64,000 bases of DNA from assembly GCF_001614315.2 (NCBI RefSeq), contig NZ_LVEG02000001.1, forward strand, positions 310,001-374,000, given 5' to 3'. A program made the translations under genes and the position numbers. Positions 18,212-28,069 of this stretch are shown one piece after another. The notes beneath the pieces were generated by a model that ran no database searches, was not told where the DNA came from, and saw only the letters and a list, made by a program, of their open reading frames with translations. The stretch's first letter is position 1. Each line of letters begins with the position of its first letter. The DNA comes from Halofilum ochraceum (GTDB taxonomy: Bacteria > Pseudomonadota > Gammaproteobacteria > XJ16 > Halofilaceae).

Positions 18212-18280
18212 CTGTAGGAGCGAGCTTGCTCGCGATTGGGCTTCCGGAAACGACTATCGCGAGCAAGCTCGCTCCTACAG
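18212..18280. repeat. REP twin: perfect 25-bp inverted repeat
   Basis: The 25-nt arm at 18212–18236 is exactly repeated in reverse complement at 18256–18280, with a 19-nt spacer. Each arm contains GTAGGAGCGAGC and a GCGAGC-TT-GCTCGC palindrome, identical in form to the classic Pseudomonas-type REP sequence. No transposase gene is near; such pairs usually stabilise or punctuate operon mRNA. Confidence 0.92.
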
Positions 18281-18305
18281 GTCTATTCGAAGGGTTGGCG
18301 TCCGC

Positions 18306-19757
<1,452 letters not shown>

Positions 19758-19775
19758 GATCGATCGACTCCGCTG

Positions 19776-20243
19776 CTAGTGGTTGATCTCGAGTTCGCCG
19801 GTAACTGCCCGCCGCAGATCGAAGCGCTGCAGCGGTACCGTGGTCGGCGCCGCGAGATCCGCCAGGCTGATTTCTTCCAGGGCCGCCCGGATGGCCCGGT
19901 TGATCCGCTGCCAGTGATGGCCGACGGTACATATGTCTTCAAGCTCGCAGTGGCGGTCGCTGAGACCGCACTCGGTCATCGCCATAGGCCCCTCGACCAG
20001 GTCGATGATGCGGGTGGCGCTGATATCCTCGGGCGCCTCCGCGAGCAGGTAGCCGCCGTGGGCACCGCGATAGGATTTCAGCAGGCCGGCGCGCACGAAC
20101 TGCTTGAGCAGTTTGCTGACTGTCGGCCGCCCGAGCCGCGTCTGCTCCGACAGGTCCGCCGCCGTGTATACCCGGTCCGGATCGCGGGCCATCGTGGCGA
20201 GTACCACCGTGGCATAATCGGTAAGCTTGCTGACTCTGAGCAT
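19776..20243 (-). CDS. Rrf2-family SUF operon regulator with IscR-like cluster ligands
   Basis: Rrf2/IscR-type winged-helix repressor of 155 aa, first gene of the suf operon and probably its Fe-S-sensing regulator. The HTH lies at residues ~28–55 (LSEQTRLGRPTVSKLLKQF). Cys92, Cys99 and Cys105, followed by His109/His110, closely match IscR's [2Fe-2S] ligands (Cys92, Cys98, Cys104, His107). Two inverted repeats directly upstream are candidate operators for autoregulation. It resembles the SUF regulators of Xanthomonas and Chromatiales more than enterobacterial IscR. Confidence 0.92.
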   Translation of the reverse strand: MLRVSKLTDYATVVLATMARDPDRVYTAADLSEQTRLGRPTVSKLLKQFVRAGLLKSYRGAHGGYLLAEAPEDISATRIIDLVEGPMAMTECGLSDRHCELEDICTVGHHWQRINRAIRAALEEISLADLAAPTTVPLQRFDLRRAVTGELEINH

Positions 20244-20263
20244 GTGCCCCCTTTGACCCGGTC

Positions 20264-20278
20264 TTAGACTGCGTCTAA
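20264..20278. promoter_or_regulatory. Inverted repeat 1, candidate operator upstream of suf regulator
   Basis: Perfect palindrome TTAGAC-TGC-GTCTAA, 21 bp upstream of the Rrf2 regulator start codon, placed to overlap a promoter or early leader. Confidence 0.55.
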
Positions 20279-20280
20279 TT

Positions 20281-20299
20281 GAGTACGATTCTAGTACTC
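20281..20299. promoter_or_regulatory. Inverted repeat 2, candidate Rrf2 operator
   Basis: Perfect arms GAGTAC and GTACTC with a 7-nt AT-rich spacer, 2 bp from inverted repeat 1, in the divergent region between the suf regulator and the LivJ-type gene. Both repeats are AT-richer than the surroundings. Confidence 0.5.
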
Positions 20300-20423
20300 T
20301 TTAAGTCGCAATGGAAGGGGCTGCGCCGGCCCGACTCCGCAATGGCGGGCATTTACGTTGACACCCGGGCACTGGTCCGCCAAGAATGACGAGCCACCAA
20401 AAACAACACTGTGGAGGTCCACG

Positions 20424-21674
20424 ATGTCGATCAGCATCCCCCATCGTCGGCGCGGCGTGCGCCGCACGGCGACGATCGCGGCCGCCGCGGCCCTCATGGT
20501 CGCTGGCGGTACGGCCGTCCAGGCGGCCGATGGCCCGCTCAAACTCGGTGCGCTGATGCCGATGACGGGCGATCTGCAGGCCTACGGCCAGACCTCGCTC
20601 AACGGTATCGAGCTGGCTGCGATGGAGATCAACGCCGCGGGCGGCGTTCACGGCCAGGACATGGAGATCGAGCTCGGCGATACCCAGACCAACCCGCAGT
20701 CGGGGATCGATGCCGCGAAGCAGTTGGTCTCCATCGATGGCGTATCCGGCATCGTGGGCGCGCTTTCCTCGGGCGTGACGATCCCGGTCGCGCAGAGCGT
20801 GACCAGCAAGGAGGGGGTTCCGCAGATTTCCGGGGCCTCGACCTCGCCGGTGATCACGGGCCTCGATGACAACGACTTCATGTTCCGCACCGTGCCCTCG
20901 GATGCCTTCCAGGGTCGGGCGCTGGCCGAGGTCGTGGCCGCGGACGGCTTGAGCAACGTTTCGATCCTGTACGTGAACAACGACTACGGCGAGGGGCTGG
21001 CGGACAGCTTCAGTGCCGCGTTCGAGGGCCGTGACGGCACGGTGGACGAGCGCATCGCCTACGAGAAGGGCAATGCTTCCTATCGCGGCGAACTGTCGAA
21101 GGCCGCCGATGGCGGCGCCGAGGCACTCGTGCTGATCGGTTATCCCGAAAGCGGTGTGACCATCCTGCGCCAGGCCCTTCAGGGCGGGCATTTCGACCGC
21201 TTCGTGTTCACCGATGGCATGAAAGCGCCGGAGATCATCGATGCGGTAGGCGCCGACCTGCTCGAAGGCAGCTTCGGCACCGCCCCGGAGGCGCTGACCG
21301 ATACCGACGCCGCGCAGCACTTCCGGAGCACTTACGAGGGCGAGTACGGCGAGGTGCCGCCGAAGCCGTTCATCGATACCGCCTATGACGCGACCTGGGT
21401 GCTTGCACTCGCGGCCCAGGCGGCCGGCCGCAACGATGGCGAGGCCGTACGCGATGCCCTGCGCGATGTCGCCAATCCGCCCGGTGAGCAGATCCTGCCC
21501 GGGGAATGGAAAAAGGCCATGCAGCTGCTCGCCGATGGCGAGGACATCAACTACAGCGGTGCTTCGGGATCGATCAACTTCGATGACAACGGTGATGTCA
21601 GCGGCACGTTCGCCCATTGGGTGATCCGCGACGGGGAGATCAGTACCGAAAAGGTCTTCGAACCCGGTAAGTAA
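20424..21674 (+). CDS. ABC transporter periplasmic substrate-binding protein, LivJ type
   Basis: Class I solute-binding protein (416 aa) of the branched-chain amino acid/amide family. A basic N-terminus and hydrophobic stretch ending ~VQAAD form a signal peptide; the mature protein opens with KLGALMPMTGDLQAYGQ, the usual LivJ beginning, and continues with the two-lobed fold. ATG 20424 follows GGAGGT with 5-nt spacing. No permease or ATPase gene is adjacent, yet livMHFG lacking a binding protein lie at 56–59.5 kb. The ligand is not identifiable from sequence and could be amino acid, urea or amide. Confidence 0.88.
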   Translation: MSISIPHRRRGVRRTATIAAAAALMVAGGTAVQAADGPLKLGALMPMTGDLQAYGQTSLNGIELAAMEINAAGGVHGQDMEIELGDTQTNPQSGIDAAKQLVSIDGVSGIVGALSSGVTIPVAQSVTSKEGVPQISGASTSPVITGLDDNDFMFRTVPSDAFQGRALAEVVAADGLSNVSILYVNNDYGEGLADSFSAAFEGRDGTVDERIAYEKGNASYRGELSKAADGGAEALVLIGYPESGVTILRQALQGGHFDRFVFTDGMKAPEIIDAVGADLLEGSFGTAPEALTDTDAAQHFRSTYEGEYGEVPPKPFIDTAYDATWVLALAAQAAGRNDGEAVRDALRDVANPPGEQILPGEWKKAMQLLADGEDINYSGASGSINFDDNGDVSGTFAHWVIRDGEISTEKVFEPGK

Positions 21675-21723
21675 AAGTAAGGCGATTCCGGCGCCCCGGT
21701 ACCGCCGGGACGGAATCGAGAAC

Positions 21724-21764
21724 ACGGCCCGGCTCCGCATTGTGCGGGGTCGGGCCGTTTCGTT
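21724..21764 (+). terminator. Intrinsic terminator after the LivJ-type gene
   Basis: A stem of about 16 bp (ACGGCCCGGCTCCGCA with TGCGGGGTCGGGCCGT, two mismatches) around a short loop, followed by TTTCGTT, 50 bp after the stop codon. Confidence 0.75.
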
Positions 21765-21806
21765 ACCGCACGGCCCGTGAGGGGCGATCACGAAAGGGCA
21801 AGTCGA

Positions 21807-23114
21807 ATGAACCAACCCGGAGCCCGCTCGTGCCCGGCAGTACTGGTAACGGCGCCCGCGTCGGGGCAGGGCAAGACCACCGTGACCGCGGCACTCGCGC
21901 GCGCATGGCGCAACCGGGGGTTGCGCGTACAGGCGTTCAAGACGGGGCCGGATTTCATCGATCCGACGATCCTCGAATGCGCGACCGGGCGACCGGTGTA
22001 CCAGCTGGATCTGTGGATGGGCGGCGAGGATGACTGCCGCCGGCGCCTGCAGGCCGCGGCGGGCGCGGCCGATCTGATCGTAATCGAGGGTGTCATGGGT
22101 CTGTTCGACGGCAATCCGTCGAGCGCGGATCTCGCCGTGCGTTTTGGCGTCCCGATCCTGGCGGTCATCGATGCCTCGGCGATGGCGCAGACGTTCGGCG
22201 CCATCGTCCACGGACTCGATCAATTCCGCGACGGCGTACGGCTCGCCGGCGTGATCGCCAATCGGACTGGCAGCGCCGGTCATGGCGATTTCCTGGCCGA
22301 ATCGATGCCGACCGGAATTCCCCTGTGGGGCGCGCTCCGGCGCGACCAGGCGGTCGAACTGCCGTCGCGGCATCTTGGCCTCGTGCTGGCCAGTGAACTC
22401 GAAGATCTCGACTCGAGACTGGAGCGGGCGGCAGGGCAGCTCGAGCCGTTATTGCCGGCGGAGTTGGCTTCCGGGGACTTCCCGCCCCCGCTGGAGCCGG
22501 AGCCGGCGGCCGCCACACACCTGGATGGCGTGCGCATCGCCGTCGCCCGGGATGCCGCATTCTGTTTCGTCTACCGCGCGAATCTCGATCTGCTCGAGGC
22601 GCTTGGAGCGGAGCTCGCGTTCTTTTCGCCGCTTGTCGATACCGACCTGCCGGCGGATACGGATGCCGTCTATCTGCCCGGGGGATATCCCGAACTGCAC
22701 GCCGCGGCCCTGTCGGCGAACGAGTCCCTGAAAGCCTCGCTGCGGGGATTCCACGCGCGCGGGCGCCCGATCGTCGCTGAATGTGGTGGCATGCTCTGGC
22801 TGCTCGAACGGCTGCAGCCGCTCGACGAACCGGCCTCTCCAATGGTCGGACTGGTCGCCGGTGAGGCCGAGATGCAGCCGCGTCTCACTGCTTTGGGGAT
22901 GCAGGCGTTCGATTTGCCCGGTGGAACGCTGCGTGGGCATACCTTCCATCACGCGCGGCTCGAAAAGGCGCCGGAGGCGTCCGGGCACGCGACCAACCCG
23001 CGCGGGCGGGGTGCGGCGGAAGCCGTCTTCCGCGACGGCGCGCTCACCGCCTCTTTCCTGCACTGGTATTTCCCGTCGAACCCCGAGGCGACGGCACGGC
23101 TGTTCCGGGGTTGA
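21807..23114 (+). CDS. cobB: Cobyrinate a,c-diamide synthase (CobB/CbiA)
   Basis: Glutamine-dependent amidase that converts the a and c carboxylates of (hydrogeno)cobyrinic acid to amides in B12 synthesis. The N-terminal ATP-binding domain has APASGQGKTT and TGPDFIDP; the C-terminal class I glutaminase domain has the catalytic Cys in AECGGML and a late HWYF histidine. I used ATG 21807 (435 aa), the normal family start. No other cob gene is nearby, so this copy is an orphan in the window. Confidence 0.93.
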   Translation: MNQPGARSCPAVLVTAPASGQGKTTVTAALARAWRNRGLRVQAFKTGPDFIDPTILECATGRPVYQLDLWMGGEDDCRRRLQAAAGAADLIVIEGVMGLFDGNPSSADLAVRFGVPILAVIDASAMAQTFGAIVHGLDQFRDGVRLAGVIANRTGSAGHGDFLAESMPTGIPLWGALRRDQAVELPSRHLGLVLASELEDLDSRLERAAGQLEPLLPAELASGDFPPPLEPEPAAATHLDGVRIAVARDAAFCFVYRANLDLLEALGAELAFFSPLVDTDLPADTDAVYLPGGYPELHAAALSANESLKASLRGFHARGRPIVAECGGMLWLLERLQPLDEPASPMVGLVAGEAEMQPRLTALGMQAFDLPGGTLRGHTFHHARLEKAPEASGHATNPRGRGAAEAVFRDGALTASFLHWYFPSNPEATARLFRG

Positions 23115-23142
23115 GCCTCGCGACATCAAACGCCGGCCGGAT

Positions 23143-23161
23143 GCCGCCTTGCGGCGGGTTT
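23143..23161 (+). terminator. Weak hairpin between convergent cobB and ccmI
   Basis: GCCGC and GCGGC around a CTT loop, then GGGTTT. Short stem and short T run; it may end cobB transcription. Confidence 0.4.
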
Positions 23162-23177
23162 CAGCCTAGATCAAGCA

Positions 23178-24443
23178 TCAGGGGATGCGCTGGTCGATCG
23201 TGACGGTCGCGCGCGCATCGGGCCCGATCTCGACCGTGCCGCTTTCGCCCTGGAGGTCACCGCTCTGCGCCATGACACCGCCCTGGAGCGACGCGCGTGC
23301 CGTGACCCGGACCTGGTTGGCCTGCGAGAGCGTTTGATTCGGGGTCATCGCCTGCGCGTCGGTGAGCGTGATTTCGACCGGCAGCGCATCGACGGTCGTA
23401 CGCTGCACGGCGAGCGGTGCACCACCATTGGCATCGGCCGGGCGGGCGAAAATGAACACCGTGGTTCCGGCTGGAGCGGCATCCGCCAGCGAAGGCGCCA
23501 GCGATACTCGTACCGTAACGGCAGCGTCACCCCCATCGTCGGCCTTCTCGGCGTTGGAGCCGGACGGCGCCGACGCCATTGATGGTTCTCCAGCACCACG
23601 ATCGCCGCCCCGCGCCTCGGCGATCAGGCGTTCGAGCATCGCGCGGTTCTCGCTGTCGGCCGGCATATCCTCGGCGAGCCGGCGCCAGTAGCTGACGGCC
23701 TGTGCGTCATCGCCCCGCGCCATCGCCGCATGGCCGGCAAGCATCAGGGCCAGCGGGTTACGCTCGTCCAGGTCCAGTGCGCGTTGCACCAGGCGCTCGA
23801 CGCTGCTCGTGAACCGCCGACCGTTTGCCAGCAGGAGCGCCTCGGCCTGGCGTGCCATCAACCATGGGTCAGGTTCCCCCTGGGACTGGACCCGCGCATA
23901 AGCACTCACCGCATCGCCATAGCGCTCGGTGGCCCGGTACGCCTGTGCAAGCAGGATCCAGGCGCGGGTGGCCTGCGGCTGCCGCTCCACCACCGGCTCG
24001 AGTTCGGCGATGCGGCGCTCTGGCCCCATGCTGCGGAAACGCTCGACCTGGGCTGGCGACAGGCCCCCTGATTCGCCGCCATCGGTCAGGCCCGGGCTGC
24101 CGGTTGCCATATAAACGGCTACCGCAACGACGGGCACCGTGGTGGCGACGCCCAGCAGGGTGGGCCAAGATCGGTCATGGCCCATGGTCGCCCCGCGAGC
24201 GTTGCGCTCCGGAGCCACCGCGAGCAGTTCGCGTTCAAGCTCCTCGCGGGCCTCGGCGAATTCGGCATCGTTCAGATTGCCGCGCTCGTATTCGCGCACG
24301 AGTTCGGCATCGCGTTCGCGGTAGACATCGAGGCCGGACTCGTCATCCCGGCGGCCGCTGACGCGCCGCGCCCGGAGGGGCCACGCGACAGCGCCGATCG
24401 CCAGCACGGTCATGATCAGCGCGATCAGGATAAATGCGGTCAT
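23178..24443 (-). CDS. ccmI: Cytochrome c maturation protein CcmI
   Basis: Apocytochrome c chaperone of the System I haem ligation complex. Two N-terminal membrane helices flank a short cytosolic loop; a periplasmic TPR domain (repeats such as AWILLAQAYRATERYGDAVSAYA) binds the C-termini of apocytochromes c. The ~130 C-terminal residues form a beta-rich extension. The length of 421 aa is normal. Last gene of the ccm operon; it overlaps ccmH by 1 nt (TGATG). Confidence 0.92.
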   Translation of the reverse strand: MTAFILIALIMTVLAIGAVAWPLRARRVSGRRDDESGLDVYRERDAELVREYERGNLNDAEFAEAREELERELLAVAPERNARGATMGHDRSWPTLLGVATTVPVVAVAVYMATGSPGLTDGGESGGLSPAQVERFRSMGPERRIAELEPVVERQPQATRAWILLAQAYRATERYGDAVSAYARVQSQGEPDPWLMARQAEALLLANGRRFTSSVERLVQRALDLDERNPLALMLAGHAAMARGDDAQAVSYWRRLAEDMPADSENRAMLERLIAEARGGDRGAGEPSMASAPSGSNAEKADDGGDAAVTVRVSLAPSLADAAPAGTTVFIFARPADANGGAPLAVQRTTVDALPVEITLTDAQAMTPNQTLSQANQVRVTARASLQGGVMAQSGDLQGESGTVEIGPDARATVTIDQRIP

Positions 24444-24922
24444 CAGGTCTCCGGGCCGTCGTCATCGGAGCTGAGCAGGCGCCGGGCGCGTTCGTGTTCC
24501 TCGGCGGTCAGCGGGCGTGAGTCCGTGCGTTGGCGGACGATCATGACGGCAATGCCGCCAGCCAATACCAGCAGGATCGCGGGTCCGAACCACAGCAACC
24601 AGGTCGACGGCTGCATCGGCGGGCGATAGAGCACAAAATCGCCGTAGCGGGCCGTCAGGAACTCGATCGCTTCTTCGCGCGAGCGGTCTTCGACCACCAC
24701 CAGTCGGTATACCTCGCTGCGCAGGTCCTGGGCCAGCTCGGCGCCGGAACTCGCCAGTGACTCGTTCTGACAGACCAGACAGCGGATCTCTTCCAGCAGG
24801 TCGCGGTAGCGGTTTTCTTCCGCGGCGTTGTCGAATTCGCGGATCGTCTCGCTGGCGATCAGCGGGCCGGCAGCGCACAGCGCAAAGGCGAATGCCAGGA
24901 TCGGCCGTAACACACCCGTCAT
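24443..24922 (-). CDS. ccmH: Cytochrome c maturation thioreductase CcmH
   Basis: Membrane-anchored thiol protein (159 aa) that reduces the CXXCH disulfide of apocytochromes before haem attachment. A signal/anchor helix is followed by the redox motif RCLVCQNES (Cys48, Cys51) in a three-helix domain, then a TM helix (PSTWLLWFGPAILLVLAGG). It overlaps ccmG by 4 nt. This is the short CcmH type, with CcmI encoded separately. Confidence 0.95.
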   Translation of the reverse strand: MTGVLRPILAFAFALCAAGPLIASETIREFDNAAEENRYRDLLEEIRCLVCQNESLASSGAELAQDLRSEVYRLVVVEDRSREEAIEFLTARYGDFVLYRPPMQPSTWLLWFGPAILLVLAGGIAVMIVRQRTDSRPLTAEEHERARRLLSSDDDGPET

Positions 24923-25461
24923 GACGTCTCTCCCCGCTGGAGGCGGCGCACGAGGGGCAGGATTTCCCGCTTCAGTTTTTCCATGGACACGGGGCCGATC
25001 GTCTTGTGGCGGATGATCCCCTCGGCGTCGATCACGTAGGTCTCGGGTACGCCATACACGCCGAGATCGATCCCGACCCGACCCTCGGGGTCGAAGGCGC
25101 TGGCGAAATACGGATCCCCGCGCTGCTCGAGCCAGCGCAATGCCGCCCCGCGCTCGTCCTTGTAGTCGAGGCCGAGGATGCGGACGCCGTCACGCGAGGC
25201 GGCTTCCATCAGTACATGATGTTCCTCGCGGCAGCCGGCACACCAGGTCGCCCAGATGTTCAGCAGCCACACCTCGCCCTGCAACTCCGCGGGCCCGATG
25301 CGCCCGGCGTCGGCCTCGAGCCGTGGCAGGTCGAAATCCGGGACCGGTTTTCCGATCAGCGGTGACGGCACCCGCGAGGGGTCTTTCGTGAGTCCCACCG
25401 CAAGGAATGCGGCGATCACGAGGAACAGCACCAGCGGGATGAGATACCGGGCGCGCAGCAT
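24919..25461 (-). CDS. ccmG: Thiol:disulfide interchange protein CcmG/DsbE
   Basis: Periplasmic, membrane-tethered thioredoxin-fold reductant (180 aa) for CcmH and apocytochromes. It has an N-terminal TM helix (residues ~5–24), and the active site WCAGC (Cys74, Cys77) within NIWATWCAGCREEH. The CcmG-type motif GVYGVPETYVID with the cis-Pro is present. Gap to ccmF is 3 nt. Confidence 0.95.
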   Translation of the reverse strand: MLRARYLIPLVLFLVIAAFLAVGLTKDPSRVPSPLIGKPVPDFDLPRLEADAGRIGPAELQGEVWLLNIWATWCAGCREEHHVLMEAASRDGVRILGLDYKDERGAALRWLEQRGDPYFASAFDPEGRVGIDLGVYGVPETYVIDAEGIIRHKTIGPVSMEKLKREILPLVRRLQRGETS

Positions 25462-25464
25462 GGA

Positions 25465-27444
25465 TCAGGCCCCGGCTGGCTGTGCCGCCGCCATGTCGGC
25501 CTGGCGGCGCCGATGGGAGCGGTAGCGCCGGTCGGTGACGGCGAGCACGCCGCCGAGCGACATCAGCGCGGCGCCGAGCCAGATCCAGCGCACGAACGGT
25601 TTGTGGTATAGCCGCACGCTCCAGGCGCCATTGTCGTCGAGTGGCTCACCCAGCGAGGCATACAGATCGTGCGTGAAACCCGGGTCGATGCCCGCTTCCG
25701 TCATGGGCTGGCCGCCCGAGGCGTAGAAGCGCTTTTCCGGCTTGAGGGTCGTGACCGTGCTGTTGTCGCGGGTGACGACGAAGTCGCCGGTCGAGGCACG
25801 GTAATTCGGTCCCTGGGTCTGCTTTACGCCCTCGAAACGGACCGTGTAGCCGGCAAGCGTCGCGGTATCCCCGGGTTCCATCCGCAGCCGCGACTCGATG
25901 TTGTAGGCGCTCGAAATGGTGATTCCGACCACCGTGACGGCCAGGCCGATATGCGCGAGCGTCATACCGTATACCCCCGCCGGCAGTCGCCGTAATGCCG
26001 CGAAGGTGCCGCGTTGGCCCGATAGCTGCGTCCGGACCGCCTGGACATTGCCGAGCACGACCCAGACGGCCAGTCCGAGGCCGAGCACGACACCCCATTC
26101 GATACTGCCGCCACCGACCATCGCGGCCATGGCGATACCCAGTACCACGCTGGCGACCAGCGCGTAGCGCAGATGGGCCCACAGGCGAGCGACGCTGTCC
26201 CGCTTCCAGCGGACCATCGACCCGACCCCGACAAGCGCGAGGAGCAGGATCATCAGCGGCACGAACACCAGATTGAAGTAGGGCGGGCCCACCGAGAGCT
26301 TGCCGAAGCCGAGTGTTTCCACGACCAGCGGGTAGAGCGTTCCCAGCAGGACCGTGAGCATGCTCACGATCAGGATCACATTGTTGCCGAGCAGGAAGGT
26401 CTCGCGCGATACGCCCTCGAAGCGGCTGCCCCCCAGCGTCTGCGGCCCTCGCAGCGCGTACAGCAGCAGGCTGCCACCGACGACGACTCCGAGGAAGCCA
26501 AGGATGAACACGCCGCGCGTCGGATCCGTGGCGAACGCATGGACCGAGGTCAGCACGCCGGAGCGCACGATGAACGTCCCCAGCAGCGACAGCGCAAATG
26601 CGGTGATCGCGAGCAGCACCGTCCAGCTCTTGAATGCGCCGCGTTTCTCCGTCACCGCCAGCGAATGGATGAGGGCGGTACCCACGAGCCACGGCATGAA
26701 GGAGGCGTTCTCGACCGGATCCCAGAACCACCAGCCGCCCCAGCCGAGCTCGTAGTAGGCCCACCAGCTGCCGAGTGCGACGCCGGCGGTGAGGAACACC
26801 CACGCGACACCGACCCACGGCCGCGCCCAGCGCGCCCAGGCCGCGTCGAGGCGACCGCCGAGCAGCGCCGCGATCGCGAAGCCGAACGCGACCGACATGC
26901 CGACATAGCCCATGTAGAGCATCGGCGGATGGATGATCATGCCGATGTCCTGCAGCAGGGGATTGAGATCGGCGCCGTCCATCGGCGCGGGATTCAGCCG
27001 GGCGAAGGGGTTGGAAGTCAGCAGCATGAACAGCAGGAATCCGACGCTGATCATGCCCATCACCGCGAGCACGCGGGCGCTGAGCACCTGCGGTAGACTG
27101 CGCGAACACAGGGCCACGGCCATCGTCCAGCCGGCAAGGACCAGGGTCCAGAGCAGGATAGAGCCCTCATGTCCGCCCCAGACCGCGGTGAGGCGATAAT
27201 ACCAGGGCAGGATCCGGTTCGAGTTCTGTGCGACGTAGGCGACGGAGAAATCGCTGACGTAGAAGCTCCAGGACAGGGCCGCGAACGCGAACGCCACAAA
27301 GGCGAACTGCGCGCAGGCGGCCGGTCCGGCCAGGTTCATCCAGGCCACTTTGCCACGGTGGGCGCCGATCAGGGGCAGCGTTGCCTGAACCAGCGCGAGC
27401 CCCAGGGCGAGCGAGATGGCGATATTGCCGAGTTCGGGGATCAT
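25465..27444 (-). CDS. ccmF: Haem lyase subunit CcmF
   Basis: Large polytopic haem lyase (659 aa) that transfers haem from holo-CcmE to apocytochromes c. The periplasmic WWD domain is GWGGWWFWDPVENASFMPW; membrane histidines flank it. About 15 TM helices and a long periplasmic C-terminal loop (~residues 500–620) are visible, as usual. It overlaps ccmE by 1 nt. Confidence 0.97.
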   Translation of the reverse strand: MIPELGNIAISLALGLALVQATLPLIGAHRGKVAWMNLAGPAACAQFAFVAFAFAALSWSFYVSDFSVAYVAQNSNRILPWYYRLTAVWGGHEGSILLWTLVLAGWTMAVALCSRSLPQVLSARVLAVMGMISVGFLLFMLLTSNPFARLNPAPMDGADLNPLLQDIGMIIHPPMLYMGYVGMSVAFGFAIAALLGGRLDAAWARWARPWVGVAWVFLTAGVALGSWWAYYELGWGGWWFWDPVENASFMPWLVGTALIHSLAVTEKRGAFKSWTVLLAITAFALSLLGTFIVRSGVLTSVHAFATDPTRGVFILGFLGVVVGGSLLLYALRGPQTLGGSRFEGVSRETFLLGNNVILIVSMLTVLLGTLYPLVVETLGFGKLSVGPPYFNLVFVPLMILLLALVGVGSMVRWKRDSVARLWAHLRYALVASVVLGIAMAAMVGGGSIEWGVVLGLGLAVWVVLGNVQAVRTQLSGQRGTFAALRRLPAGVYGMTLAHIGLAVTVVGITISSAYNIESRLRMEPGDTATLAGYTVRFEGVKQTQGPNYRASTGDFVVTRDNSTVTTLKPEKRFYASGGQPMTEAGIDPGFTHDLYASLGEPLDDNGAWSVRLYHKPFVRWIWLGAALMSLGGVLAVTDRRYRSHRRRQADMAAAQPAGA

Positions 27445-27908
27445 TACTGCTCCGCGGTGGTGCCGGATTCGGGGGCATAGCCGGTCTTCGCCCGCTCGAG
27501 TGCCTCGGCGGCCTCCGGCGGCATGTAATTCTCGTCATGCTTGGCCAGCACGCGCTCGGCCCGGAATACGTTGTCGGCGGTCAGACGACCGTCCGCGACG
27601 ACGCCCTGGCCCTCCCGGAAAAGGTCCGGGAGTACGCCCTCGTACTCCACCATGACCGCCTCGGCCGTATCCGTGATCCGGAACCGGACGCCGAGCGAGT
27701 CATCGTCGCGCCGCACACTGTCTTCGGCCACGAGACCTCCGATACGGAATTTGCGATCGGCCGGCGCCTTGCCTTCCGCGACCTCGGTCGGCGTATGGAA
27801 ATACACCAGGTTCTCGCTGAACGCGGCGAGCAGAAGCGAGGTGGCGCCACCGACACCGAGTACCAGCAGTCCGACCAGTGTCAGTCTTTTCTTTCGGCGA
27901 GGTGTCAT
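27444..27908 (-). CDS. ccmE: Periplasmic haem chaperone CcmE
   Basis: Membrane-anchored haem chaperone (154 aa). N-terminal TM (residues ~10–30), then an OB-fold domain, then the haem-binding motif HDENY, in which His124 binds the haem vinyl covalently and Tyr128 is the axial ligand. Its start overlaps the ccmD stop by 4 nt. Confidence 0.96.
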   Translation of the reverse strand: MTPRRKKRLTLVGLLVLGVGGATSLLLAAFSENLVYFHTPTEVAEGKAPADRKFRIGGLVAEDSVRRDDDSLGVRFRITDTAEAVMVEYEGVLPDLFREGQGVVADGRLTADNVFRAERVLAKHDENYMPPEAAEALERAKTGYAPESGTTAEQ

Positions 27909-28069
27909 CGACGGTTTCCGGCGGCCCGGCGGGATATCCGTTCGCGCAGCGCGCGTTCACGCCGGTGGGGGATGATCGCGTTGGCGATCAGCACGATCAG
28001 TACGAGCGCATATGACGGCCACACGAAGGCCGCGTAGCCGCCCATTGCGAGGAAGCTCTGCCAATCCAT
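27905..28069 (-). CDS. ccmD: Small membrane protein CcmD
   Basis: A 54-residue protein missed by length cut-offs. It begins MDWQSFLAMGGYAAFVWPSY, followed by a single TM helix (SYALVLIVLIANAIIP) and a basic cytoplasmic tail (RRERALRERISRRAAG). This is the standard CcmD layout. CcmD is needed to release holo-CcmE from the CcmABC complex. Its ATG overlaps the ccmC stop by 1 nt and its stop overlaps the ccmE start by 4 nt, so it is embedded in the operon. Confidence 0.95.
   Translation of the reverse strand: MDWQSFLAMGGYAAFVWPSYALVLIVLIANAIIPHRRERALRERISRRAAGNRR

Noticed and set aside
18212-18280. Ends of an insertion sequence or transposon
   Set aside because: No transposase or target duplication; the sequence is the standard REP palindrome pair and the interior is only 19 nt.
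20301-22373. A 690-codon frame on the - strand across the LivJ-type and cobB genes
   Set aside because: Both opposite-strand genes have clear family motifs, ribosome-binding sites and terminators; this frame has none.
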